This document shows, in pieces, positions 8,954 to 16,459 of a stretch of DNA of 64,000 bases. How positions within the stretch are numbered: position 1 is the stretch's first letter; the number at the start of each line of letters is the position of its first letter. The stretch is from contig NZ_JAAIJR010000002.1 of assembly GCF_010915725.1 (NCBI RefSeq), forward strand, positions 1-64,000, given 5' to 3'. Position numbers and translations under genes: made by a program. The notes under the pieces are model-generated. The model was not told the origin of the DNA. It ran no database searches and saw only the letters and a list, made by a program, of their open reading frames with translations. This stretch comes from Thiorhodococcus mannitoliphagus. Its GTDB lineage: Bacteria; Pseudomonadota; Gammaproteobacteria; Chromatiales; Chromatiaceae.

Positions 8954-9907
8954 TCAGCCGTCGTCTCTGGGCTTGGTGCAAGATGCCGCGATCTGCTTTT
9001 TCGGCAATGACGTTTTTTCGTAGTAATTGACGATTTCCGCCTTCATCACCCGAGCTGGTGATGTGCCGCAAACCTCCGCCGCTTGCTTGTCGAACAGCTC
9101 GCAGCTGAACATTTGTTTCTTGTCACCTGGATTGGCGGCAGATGGTACCGGATAGTAGTTGAAGCTCTTGCACCGAGTGATGTCGATCGCCTGACAGGCG
9201 AAGGCGCAGGCTCCGATGGTGGTGTTGTAGAGCGTCTTGTAGGGCGAGGCGTTGCGCAGCGCTGCGTTATTGGTCATACGAAAGAACTGGTCTGGAAACG
9301 CCTTGGAGCCCGGAATGTCGAACATCGTCGCCGGCTCGCCCTCCTCGTAGGTCGGCCCCCAGACCGTGCCTCCAAGCTCGAGCTTGCGGTAGTGAGAGGG
9401 TGCGCCAACGTAGAACACCTCTTTCACGTCTGGGATTGCGAGCGTTGGGGCTCCACCGGCCGCAGCGCCAGCCGTTCCGGCGATGGCGCTGGCGATGACC
9501 CCGCACCCGGTCCCCGCGGTGCCGACACAGATTGCAGCTCCCGCCACTGCACCGACGCCGGCCGCGGCGATCTTCGTCGTCCAGTCAGCGATATCACCAC
9601 CGACGACGCGGACGAGGGCCGTCCGCGTCACGGTCGCATCATCACCACAACTCTCTTGGCCGACCGCGATCTTTTCGCTCTTGACCGGGGCTTTGGTGCT
9701 CCCCTCAACCTCGAAATCTCCAGTCACATTGTTGATGCCACCGACCACGCTCCCGTACTCGTACCAATCAACCTTGGCCACATAGCCGATTCCGAATGCC
9801 GCCTTGACGCACTGTCTCGCTTGTGCGTCATTGCTGCTCAGGTCGGCCCCAAGTACAACGCCAAGACCGACGAACGCCGTCCACAGATGTCTCTCTCGCT
9901 TCGTCAT
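8954..9907 (-). CDS. Exported hypothetical protein with PAN/Apple-like C-terminal region
   Basis: 317 residues, not recognised as a named family. The N terminus MTKRERHLWTAFVGLGVVLG looks like a signal peptide, with cleavage near ANDAQA-type residues around 30. Residues about 130-175 form a long Gly/Ala-rich hydrophobic stretch (AAGVGAVAGAAICVG...) that could cross or associate with a membrane. The C-terminal 90 residues have a cysteine pattern (CAFACQ, CKSFNYYP, CELFD, VCG) reminiscent of PAN/Apple domains, which bind proteins or sugars. The neighbouring gene on the same strand also encodes an exported orphan. Function is unknown; surface or envelope localisation is inferred. Confidence 0.6.
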   Translation of the reverse strand: MTKRERHLWTAFVGLGVVLGADLSSNDAQARQCVKAAFGIGYVAKVDWYEYGSVVGGINNVTGDFEVEGSTKAPVKSEKIAVGQESCGDDATVTRTALVRVVGGDIADWTTKIAAAGVGAVAGAAICVGTAGTGCGVIASAIAGTAGAAAGGAPTLAIPDVKEVFYVGAPSHYRKLELGGTVWGPTYEEGEPATMFDIPGSKAFPDQFFRMTNNAALRNASPYKTLYNTTIGACAFACQAIDITRCKSFNYYPVPSAANPGDKKQMFSCELFDKQAAEVCGTSPARVMKAEIVNYYEKTSLPKKQIAASCTKPRDDG

Positions 9908-10283
9908 CGCTTACCCCCCCAGTGCGCAAAGTGCGCGTGAGTTGAATTCGGCCAAGCTTCGGATGGCCAGGCAGCAACGCTGAATCAGCGCTTGCCCTTT
10001 TCAACGGCCGCTGCGATTGCACGGCCAGCGAAACACCGAACAGAGAGCCTGGGCGACGTGATCGGCGATCGCATACAAGACTGCTCTGAATGCCCCCCGC
10101 GATGGTGGGCGTCGCAACTCAACCAAGTAAACCCGATGGCTAAGGGCCCAGAAGAAGGGGTCATCGTCCGCAATGCAGCCGCGAGCGGCGCGGCATTTCA
10201 GTGCGGGGCGAACTCCCTTTTACCTGACTCTGTTGGTATGTTATTCGAGCCTTCCCGGGAAATCAAAGTCCTTCGGCATCAGG
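9908..10283. other. Spacer between two exported orphan genes
   Basis: About 376 bp. A 62-residue minus-strand frame at 9985-10173 ends in FAGRAIAAAVEKGKR and could be a relic, but start and composition are unconvincing. No repeat, terminator or promoter was recognised. Confidence 0.4.
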
Positions 10284-11396
10284 TCAGGGGGCTCGATTGC
10301 CAGAGCAGGTTGCTAGAAAGGCCGCAATCGCCTTGGATTCAGAGGGGGGAAGCGCGATGCTCGGGCCGCCGGCGGCGCGCAAGTAAACCTCGTCGCCACG
10401 CTGTAGCGTCCACCAAATGGGATGGCCGAGGCCGACCTGCGAACGGACACCCGGATAGGTCTCGCGCCCCCTCGACACTTCACCCGAAATCCGCAGATTG
10501 ATCGCGCCGCTTTCGACCAGGAGATCGATCGTCTCGGCTTCTGCGCGGTCGCCGATATCCACGACAGCGACCAGCGTGACGGACTGCTCTGGGCGATCTT
10601 CCTCGCACGTCGCTTGCAGGGCGACGGCATCGGTCTCGGGGATTCCGAACGTCAAGCGCGTCAAGCGATCGGGGCTGTCTCGGTCCGCGGGCGGTGTGAC
10701 GTACCATTGCGCACCGTCATCCCTGGGGAGCACTTGTGGCCCCGACTTTGGCTTGGGGGCGGCATCGTTGATCGCTAGGTTTCGTTCGCCATCATCTGAC
10801 TGGGCTTGATGCGGATGCCAGTGGCATGCGCGATCGAAGCCCTCCAAGGCCGCTGCGAACCCTTGTAGGCCGATCGTCGTGATGATATCGCCGAAAGTCA
10901 CCTTGACCGCCGTCCCTCGCCGAAGGGCGGCAAGCAATGGGTCTCCAGGCCCTAGCTCGAGCTGGGGGACTTGGCCGAACTGACCGAAATACATGGTCTC
11001 GGCCATGCGCGAAAAGACTTGACCCGAGACCTCGAAGACGACTGGTCCAGCAATGCGCTGGTCTGAGTCGACAGCAGCCCAGTAAAGGCTGGCGAGTGCG
11101 GGCTTGCCGCGCGCTTGGCATTCCAGCAGCAGGCCGATGTCGTCGCCGCAGTCCTCGCAGTCCAGCAGCGCGATGAAGTCGCTGTGCCGGGACAGACTCC
11201 ACTGGCGTCCTGGCTCCGCAGGTGGTGCGGGAACGGGCGAAGCGGCATCCGCCTGTGGAGCTTGAGCGATGTCGATAGCCAGCTGTGCGTCGGCGGTCGC
11301 CGCATGGGGCGCCGCAACGATCGCCGCTAAGAGTAAGGCTCGAATGCTTGCTGAGCGATGCTGTGAAGCACTGTCAAGGCGGAGTGCGTTGGACAT
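10284..11396 (-). CDS. Exported hypothetical protein with two similar domains
   Basis: 370 residues with no recognised family. The N terminus has a hydrophobic segment (IRALLLAAIVAAPHAATADA) consistent with a signal peptide, preceded by a long polar stretch, so the true start may be further in. A Pro/Ala linker follows. Two halves, at about residues 75-190 and 245-365, share a pattern of cysteine, beta-strand-like segments, Arg-Gly-Asp or Arg-Gly-Thr before a VKVTF/VYLRA strand, and a closing aromatic-x-x-x-C element, which suggests an internal duplication. Paired cysteines (CEDCGDD) fit a periplasmic location. It has no upstream Shine-Dalgarno at the ATG. Confidence 0.5.
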   Translation of the reverse strand: MSNALRLDSASQHRSASIRALLLAAIVAAPHAATADAQLAIDIAQAPQADAASPVPAPPAEPGRQWSLSRHSDFIALLDCEDCGDDIGLLLECQARGKPALASLYWAAVDSDQRIAGPVVFEVSGQVFSRMAETMYFGQFGQVPQLELGPGDPLLAALRRGTAVKVTFGDIITTIGLQGFAAALEGFDRACHWHPHQAQSDDGERNLAINDAAPKPKSGPQVLPRDDGAQWYVTPPADRDSPDRLTRLTFGIPETDAVALQATCEEDRPEQSVTLVAVVDIGDRAEAETIDLLVESGAINLRISGEVSRGRETYPGVRSQVGLGHPIWWTLQRGDEVYLRAAGGPSIALPPSESKAIAAFLATCSGNRAP

Positions 11397-11504
11397 AAGC
11401 AGTGAGACCTCAAGCGTTGCGAAAGATATGTTTCGACGGGGTCGACTTTATCATCGCAGGATCATTCACCGTGGTGGACCCGCGTCAACAGTGATCAAGC
11501 GCGA

Positions 11505-11630
11505 TCTCACCACCTATCGGTTTCCCGAAATCAACCGGAACAGCCGCTCCAAGCCTGCGTAGCCAGGCCATCCTGGCCTGGTTTGCCAGGGCTGGAAGCC
11601 CTGGCTACATAAAACCGATAGGTGTTGAGA
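11505..11630. repeat. Inverted-repeat-bounded element around R3 copy 2
   Basis: CACCTATCGGTTT at 11511-11523 is repeated inverted as AAACCGATAGGTG at 11612-11624. The inverted match extends outwards to about 19 bp with one mismatch (11505-11523 against 11612-11630). The 88 bp in between contain the R3 double hairpin. It looks like a small non-autonomous element, but no second copy with these ends was found. Confidence 0.5.
11559..11608 (-). repeat. Double-hairpin repeat R3, copy 2
   Basis: Homologous to 8251-8301 in reverse orientation. The two 19-nt hairpins lie at 11563-11581 and 11586-11604 inside outer GTAGCCAGG/CCTGGCTAC pairing. Differences from copy 1 fall in matched pairs that keep the stems. 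Confidence 0.75.
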
Positions 11631-11883
11631 AGCGCGACAGTTCGGGTTGACAGGTGAGCGACCGAGGATGGCGGGCCATCAAGCCGCCGTTGCCCGAGTC
11701 GCCGCTGGCTCAATCGCTCACCGCGTCTCAGCAAGGGTTGTCGAGCGTCTGATGCCGACTACCCAAACCTGAACACCTCTGGCGATGCTCAAGCTGATGG
11801 CCAACCGACTGCTTTGAATTCCAGGGTTTCAAGCCGCTTCTTAGGTGATTTCAGGGAACGAACAGACCCGCAGTTCCGATCCC

Positions 11884-12078
11884 GATGGGCAAAGCCCTGG
11901 CGATGCGCATCTTTCGGAGTGCCGAGGGTCGCGGGGCGTGCCCATCATCCCAGCGCAGCGCTTGGCAGGATGGGCACGTCCGTCCAGCGCCGCGGTGACG
12001 CTCAAGCCCCGAGTGCGGACTTTGCCCATCCTACCGCCCCGCGCCTCTTGGGTAAGGGGATGTCCGGAGTTCGCCTTA
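11884..12078. repeat. Dispersed repeat R2, copy 2 (uninterrupted)
   Basis: Collinear with copy 1 at 2161-2459 but lacking the R1 insertion: GCGCTT runs straight into GGCAGG at about 11958-11969. GATGGGCAAAG at its left end is inverted at about 12020-12031. Its right end supplies the TAA stop of the PAP2 gene (12076-12078, minus strand), as in copy 1. Between 11631 and 11883 a plus-strand frame reads SDRGWRAIKPPLPES, possibly the start of a decayed IS5-like transposase. Confidence 0.72.
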
Positions 12079-12606
12079 GACGAGGACTGAGATCCCGGCG
12101 TAGGCGAGGCCCAGGCCGATGAGGATGGCGACGAGCACGTCGCTGGGATAGTGCAGGCCGAGAACGATTCTGGAGCTGGCGACCAGGGTCGTGAAGGGTA
12201 CGAGCAGCCAGGCTAGCTCGGGAAAGTAGTGGATGGCCACGGTCGAGAAACTGACCGCATGGAGGGTGTGTCCGGATGGGAAACTGTAGTGGTCCAGCGG
12301 CGGTACCAGCGCAGGCAGGTCTTGGGCGTGGTGACAAGGCCGCTCGCGTCGCGTGAAGCCCTTGAGCGATTTGTAGAGGATAAGTGCCGCCCCGCCCGTG
12401 GCGAGCATGTGCAGACCGGCCTTGAGTCCGGTGACGCCGTAGATCAAGGGTAGAAGCGCGATCAGGCTATACCAGAAGACCCCGTCTCCAAGCCGGCTGA
12501 CGATGGCGAAGCCGCGCTGGATCCAGTGTCTTTCGCGGGAAAGCCGGCCCCAAGCGTGGCAGATGGATACCTCGAACTCATTTAGATGATGTAGCCATGG
12601 CTGCAT
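12076..12606 (-). CDS. PAP2-family membrane phosphatase
   Basis: A membrane phosphatase of the type-2 phosphatidic acid phosphatase family. The 176-residue protein has about five hydrophobic segments and the three PAP2 motifs: KGFTRRERP, PSGHT and SRIVLGLHYPSD, including the catalytic and phosphate-binding histidines. It overlaps the upstream glycosyltransferase gene by 29 bp and is the last gene of a four-gene run. In this setting it could dephosphorylate phosphatidate to diacylglycerol, the acceptor of the glycosyltransferase. Undecaprenyl-pyrophosphate phosphatase activity is an alternative that sequence cannot exclude. Confidence 0.85.
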   Translation of the reverse strand: MQPWLHHLNEFEVSICHAWGRLSRERHWIQRGFAIVSRLGDGVFWYSLIALLPLIYGVTGLKAGLHMLATGGAALILYKSLKGFTRRERPCHHAQDLPALVPPLDHYSFPSGHTLHAVSFSTVAIHYFPELAWLLVPFTTLVASSRIVLGLHYPSDVLVAILIGLGLAYAGISVLV

Positions 12607-13807
12607 GACAAGCCTCCGTTCCGCGCCGTCGCGCGATCACTTCGAAGAGACGCTGTTCGACTTTGCCTAGAACCCGCTCCCAACTGATGCCCTCTGCGGT
12701 TGACCTCGCCGCGGCGCCCATGCGCCGCAGAGACTCAATGTCCGACGCGGCGTTGCGGGTTGCCTCAATGTAGCCGTTGCGGTCGTCTAGCGGAATGGCG
12801 ATTCCATTGACCCCTGATTCTACGTGCGTGTGGGCAGCTGCGTAATCAAAGGCGATGACCGGAAGTCCGCTCGCCATCGCTTCGGTGACGACATTGCCAA
12901 AGGTCTCGGTCAGGCTCGGAAAAAGGAATAGATCCCCTGAAGCATAGTGCGCGGACAGTTCCGCGCCGACTTTTGCGCCCGTAAAGATAAAGTCGGGCCG
13001 CTCACGGTGCATCTGGGTGAGTTCGGGGCCATCGCCAACCAGGACGAGCTTTGCCCTGATGCCTAGGCTTTCGATGGCCTCGAAGGCATCACGTGCGAGG
13101 TCGAGGTTCTTCTCTGCGGCGATGCGTCCAACATAGAGTGCGACCAAGTCAGTCTCATGGCAGCCCCAGCTCCGTCGCAGGTCCGGGCTGCGCCATCGCG
13201 GCGAGAAGCGCTCGACGTCGACGCCGCGTCCAAAGACATGCAGGTTTTCGAAGCCATCGGCGGAGAGCTGGGACTTGAGGTCTGCGGTGGGCACCAGGGT
13301 CGCATCTGACCTGTTATGGAAGTGGCGCAGCGTCTCGGCAATCTTGTGCGAGAGGATACCGAGCCCGTAATGCTGACAGTACTGATGGAACTGCGTGTGG
13401 AAACCAGTGACCGTCGGGATCTTCAAGGCGCGGGCAGCGGAGAGCGCGGCATGGCCGAGTGGTCCCTGAGTCGCGATATAGATCAGATCCGGCTTGCTGC
13501 GATGCCAAATGCGTCGCAGCCGCCAATACACGGGAAGTCCAAACCTCAGTCCACGGTACCCCGGAATTGGTAGTCCAGGCACCAAGCAAAGGTCGATCGG
13601 GCCGGCTTGGATGTCGCCTTGGTCGGCCTGCTGCCGAGGTCTGACCAGCTGAACCTCATGGCCTCTGTCTTGAAGCCCTTCGGTTAGGTGGATCATGGTG
13701 TTAGCGACACCATTGATCTCCGGAGGATAGGTTTCAGTGACGATCGCGATCTTGATCGCCGCGCGCGCGTCCTGCGCGGGCGCTGCGTCTTTGTGCAGAT
13801 TGCTCAT
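12578..13807 (-). CDS. Family 4 glycosyltransferase, probable lipid glycosyltransferase
   Basis: A GT-B fold retaining glycosyltransferase of 409 residues. The N-terminal domain opens with IAIVTETYPPEINGVANT, typical of MgtA/PimB-like and diacylglycerol glycosyltransferases. The C-terminal domain has YVGRIAAEKNL, VLVGDGPE and the E-x7-E motif ETFGNVVTE that binds the sugar nucleotide. There is no signal peptide; it should act at the inner face of the membrane. Its ATG overlaps the stop of the acyltransferase gene in an ATGA arrangement and it overlaps the PAP2 gene by 29 bp, so all should be translated from one message. The sugar donor and acceptor are unknown; diacylglycerol is inferred from context. 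Confidence 0.85.
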   Translation of the reverse strand: MSNLHKDAAPAQDARAAIKIAIVTETYPPEINGVANTMIHLTEGLQDRGHEVQLVRPRQQADQGDIQAGPIDLCLVPGLPIPGYRGLRFGLPVYWRLRRIWHRSKPDLIYIATQGPLGHAALSAARALKIPTVTGFHTQFHQYCQHYGLGILSHKIAETLRHFHNRSDATLVPTADLKSQLSADGFENLHVFGRGVDVERFSPRWRSPDLRRSWGCHETDLVALYVGRIAAEKNLDLARDAFEAIESLGIRAKLVLVGDGPELTQMHRERPDFIFTGAKVGAELSAHYASGDLFLFPSLTETFGNVVTEAMASGLPVIAFDYAAAHTHVESGVNGIAIPLDDRNGYIEATRNAASDIESLRRMGAAARSTAEGISWERVLGKVEQRLFEVIARRRGTEACHAAMATSSK

Positions 13808-14646
13808 GATGCGCGGGCCGGGTTTGGATCAGGTTGCGGCGCGTTGCGCCGGGTCTGCTTTGCCGCCAAGGGTGGTTCCTTGGTGGAGACGCACTGCGGC
13901 TCGGGCGGCAGGTCGAGCGCTGCGAGCACGGCGGCGCGCGCCCGCTCGGCGAGGACGCGACGCTGCTCGCCTTCCCTGTGCCGGATGGGCGGCAGAAAGC
14001 GGATTCTTGCGACCAGCGCCGGATGGCGCATGAGACGCCAAAGATTGGCGATCAGGGTGTCTTCGCCGATGTAGGGGACGTCTTGGTCCGGGCGTGGATC
14101 CGTGCCCTTGTGGTAGCTGATGGCGATGGGCTGGAGATCAGCCCCGGCTCCTTGTGCGGCGGCCAGCAACCTGGGATGGAAGCGCTTCACGGCGCGTCCG
14201 TCGGTGGTCGTGCCCTCGGGGAAGATCATGATGGCGCGGCCCTGCGCGAGTTCAGTGCGCAGATTCTCGAGCACCTGATCGGATTGATTGCCGCCGCGCT
14301 CGATGAAGCAGGTTCCGGCCACTGCTGCCATCCAGCCGATCAAGGGCCACTTGCGCACCTCGGCCTTGGAGAGGAAGCCGATCTCTGCCTGAGCGCCGAT
14401 TGCCGGGATGTCCAGCCAGGAAATGTGGTTGCCGACGAGCAGGCATCTTGGGGCGAGGCTGCCTTGGACCTCGAGCCTGACGCCCAAGGCGCGACAGAGG
14501 CGTGCATGCCACCAGCGCACCAAGGCCGACCGCCATTCAGGCGCCGCCCCACTGCCATATCTGGCGCGGATGTAAAGCGCGACCACGGCGCCTGTCATCA
14601 AGTGCTCCGCGACCCTCAAGCCACGGTAAATCACAGCTGCGGTCAT
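13804..14646 (-). CDS. olsA: 1-acyl-sn-glycerol-3-phosphate/lyso-ornithine-lipid O-acyltransferase (OlsA/PlsC family)
   Basis: A membrane-associated acyltransferase of the PlsC family. NHISWLDIPA carries the H-x4-D catalytic motif, followed by FIERGG and the FPEGTT motif. The start at 14646 (MTAAVIYRGL) gives 280 residues; longer frames only run into the upstream gene. It follows the OlsB-like gene by 10 bp, the same pairing that makes ornithine lipid in Pseudomonas and rhizobia: OlsB adds a 3-hydroxy acyl group to ornithine and OlsA adds the second acyl chain. By motif alone it could instead be a lysophosphatidate acyltransferase; the neighbour favours OlsA. A Pro-rich C-terminal tail is family-atypical. 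Confidence 0.82.
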   Translation of the reverse strand: MTAAVIYRGLRVAEHLMTGAVVALYIRARYGSGAAPEWRSALVRWWHARLCRALGVRLEVQGSLAPRCLLVGNHISWLDIPAIGAQAEIGFLSKAEVRKWPLIGWMAAVAGTCFIERGGNQSDQVLENLRTELAQGRAIMIFPEGTTTDGRAVKRFHPRLLAAAQGAGADLQPIAISYHKGTDPRPDQDVPYIGEDTLIANLWRLMRHPALVARIRFLPPIRHREGEQRRVLAERARAAVLAALDLPPEPQCVSTKEPPLAAKQTRRNAPQPDPNPARAS

Positions 14647-14656
14647 GGGTGCGCAG

Positions 14657-15418
14657 TCAGCTCGAGATGCGATCGAGAAAATGCCGCGAATAGGCGGGGC
14701 TGAGCGCGTCGACATCCAGCAGCATGAGCACGTCGGCGACGCCGAAATCCGGGTCTCGACACGGCTCACCGCACGCCTTGGCGCCGAGGCGCACATAGGC
14801 GCGTACCAAGGGCGGCAGCGGTGCATCCAAGACGTCACCGGACAGCTGTGCGGTCAGCAGGGGTGCCCGAGGCGTCACGCGCAGCGACTGCGGTGCCATG
14901 GCCTGTCGTCTGAGCCGGTTCATGATGGCCGCAGCCTGAAGGTCTTGCTCGCCGAGTGGGACGCTCGCGCAGCCGAAGAGGTAGTCGAAGCCATGTATCT
15001 GGACGAAGCCGGCCAGTCCGGACCAAAGCACCGCGATGGCGGAGCCGGAGCGGAATTCCGGTGCGATGCAGGTGCGCCCGACCTCAAGGCGGCGGCCCGG
15101 GAGTTGCTTGATGGCGGCAAGCTCGAACTCGCCCTCCGAATAGAAGCGACCGAGCCGCGCGGCGCTGTCATCGGTGAGGATGCGGGTGCACCCGACGACC
15201 TGGCCTGACTTCGACTCACGGACCAAGAGGTGATGGCAGTGGTCGTCGAGTTCGTCGCTGTCCAAGCCTTCGGCGCCTTCGAGCTTGGCTCCCATCTCCA
15301 GGCCAAAGACGCGGTACCTGAGTCGTTGGGCCTCGCGCACTTCCTGCGCGGATGTTGCGATCTCGACGAACAGGCGCTCGCCGCGCTTGGCGGTCGAGGC
15401 AGAAGCAGACGCGACCAT
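14657..15418 (-). CDS. olsB: L-ornithine N(alpha)-acyltransferase, OlsB-like (GNAT fold)
   Basis: First enzyme of ornithine lipid synthesis, moving a 3-hydroxyacyl group from acyl carrier protein to ornithine. The 253-residue protein shows the acyl-homoserine-lactone-synthase-like GNAT fold of the OlsB (hemolysin-like) family: EAQRLRYRVFGLEMGA at about 29-44, VVGCTRILTDD, and the LEVGRTCIAPEFRSG segment in the middle. It heads the minus-strand run olsB-olsA-glycosyltransferase-PAP2. A direct repeat resembling a PhoB site lies 75-92 bp upstream of the ATG at 15418. Specificity for ornithine rests on family and neighbour, not on a proven residue. Confidence 0.82.
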   Translation of the reverse strand: MVASASASTAKRGERLFVEIATSAQEVREAQRLRYRVFGLEMGAKLEGAEGLDSDELDDHCHHLLVRESKSGQVVGCTRILTDDSAARLGRFYSEGEFELAAIKQLPGRRLEVGRTCIAPEFRSGSAIAVLWSGLAGFVQIHGFDYLFGCASVPLGEQDLQAAAIMNRLRRQAMAPQSLRVTPRAPLLTAQLSGDVLDAPLPPLVRAYVRLGAKACGEPCRDPDFGVADVLMLLDVDALSPAYSRHFLDRISS

Positions 15419-15492
15419 TGCATTCCCTCTGAGCGAGTTGGTGTGTAGAGGGCTATGGTATTTCGCGTGTGTTGCGGGCTAATGTGGACATG

Positions 15493-15510
15493 ATGACGGC
15501 ACCATGACCG
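15493..15510 (-). promoter_or_regulatory. Pho-box-like direct repeat upstream of olsB
   Basis: Read on the minus strand this is CGGTCAT, GGTG, CCGTCAT: two 7-mers, each one base from the PhoB half-site CTGTCAT, with the canonical 4-bp gap (11-bp period). It lies 75-92 bp upstream of olsB within the 108-bp gap after the HAD hydrolase gene. The -10 region that should follow about 10 bp further on (around 15480-15485) is weak. No similar box was noticed elsewhere in the window, but no systematic scan was done. Confidence 0.55.
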
Positions 15511-15526
15511 TCTCTGGCTGGTGCCG

Positions 15527-16183
15527 CTAATCGCGCAGCGAGATGACTGGCCAACCGCGCGCATCGGCGGTCTGGCGCAGCCGGCTGTCGGGGTCGACCG
15601 CGACTGGGCGATCGACGCGCTCAAGCAGCGGAATATCGTTGTGAGAGTCGCTGTAGAAGGTGCTGTCGTCAAGGGTCATGCCTTGGTTCGTGAGCCATGC
15701 CTCCAGCCGAATCACCTTGCCCTCGCGGAACGAAGGTACGCCCGATACCTCTCCCGTGTAGACGCCATCCCGCTCCTCCGGCAAGGTCGCGATCAGGTGC
15801 GGGACTCCAAAGCGCGCCGCGATGGGGGCGGTGACGAAGGCGTTCGTGGCGGTGATGATGAGCAGCGTCTCTCCGCACGCCTTGTGCCTTGCGATCAGGT
15901 CACGCGCGGCTGGCAGCATGATGGGCTCGATCTGCTCCGCAAGGAACCGCTCGCGGAGCGCTTCCATTTGGCTGCGCGGATGCTCACGCAAGGGTGCCAG
16001 TGAAAAGCGCAGGAACTCATTGATATCCAAGGTTCCTGCCTGATACTCGCGATAGAAACGCTCATTCTCGCGCTCGTAGACTGCGCCATCGACGATGCCG
16101 CAGCTCGCGAGGAACCGCCCCCACAAGTGGTCGGAGTCCCCATCCAGTAGGGTGTTGTCGAGATCGAAAATTGCGAGTGCCAT
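15527..16183 (-). CDS. HAD-superfamily subfamily IB phosphatase (SerB/histidinol-phosphatase-like)
   Basis: A cytosolic phosphomonoesterase of 218 residues. It begins with the HAD motif I FDLDNTLLDGD (nucleophile and acid-base aspartates). A cap domain follows, then motif II IITATN, a motif III lysine in REGKVIRLE, and motif IV SDSHNDIPLLE. HAD-IB relatives dephosphorylate phosphoserine or histidinol phosphate. It is divergent from rppH, the same neighbourhood as in Pseudomonas (HAD hydrolase, rppH, ptsP). The substrate cannot be fixed from sequence. Confidence 0.85.
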   Translation of the reverse strand: MALAIFDLDNTLLDGDSDHLWGRFLASCGIVDGAVYERENERFYREYQAGTLDINEFLRFSLAPLREHPRSQMEALRERFLAEQIEPIMLPAARDLIARHKACGETLLIITATNAFVTAPIAARFGVPHLIATLPEERDGVYTGEVSGVPSFREGKVIRLEAWLTNQGMTLDDSTFYSDSHNDIPLLERVDRPVAVDPDSRLRQTADARGWPVISLRD

Positions 16184-16271
16184 GCGGGGCTCCGGGGAGT
16201 GGGGCTTGGGGTGAACGACGGGTAGCGGCTTGTCGCGCCGACTGCAACGAAAATGGTCTGGTATTGTAGCG

Positions 16272-16297
16272 AGGCTTTCAAGTCAGGCTTTCAAGTC
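16272..16297. repeat. Perfect 13-bp tandem duplication
   Basis: AGGCTTTCAAGTC occurs twice in direct succession in the 276-bp divergent spacer between the HAD hydrolase and rppH genes. It may be a replication slippage product or a paired binding site; nothing else was recognised in the spacer. Confidence 0.8.
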
Positions 16298-16459
16298 GAC
16301 CGCCTGTCAGCGAGGGCGCGCAGGCCCGTCATGCTTCCTGAGCTTCAGGTGTTGTGACCAAGCTGTTGATTGGAAATCCCTTATGGACTGAGGCTGGCTT
16401 GCCGCAAACGCGTAGTCTATGGAAAAATGCCGCAGGCCACGCCAATGGGATGAGTATCC

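Noticed and set aside
9985-10173. 62-residue minus-strand ORF ending FAGRAIAAAVEKGKR
   Set aside because: No similarity recognised, unlikely composition in its N-terminal half, and no ribosome-binding site.
11640-11760. Insertion sequence transposase
   Set aside because: Only about 15 residues resemble an IS5-type N terminus (SDRGWRAIKPPLPES) and the frame stops soon after; too little to call a gene or pseudogene.
12229-13644. Plus-strand ORFs across the glycosyltransferase and PAP2 genes
   Set aside because: Antisense shadows; the minus-strand frames carry GT4 and PAP2 motifs and operon-like overlaps.
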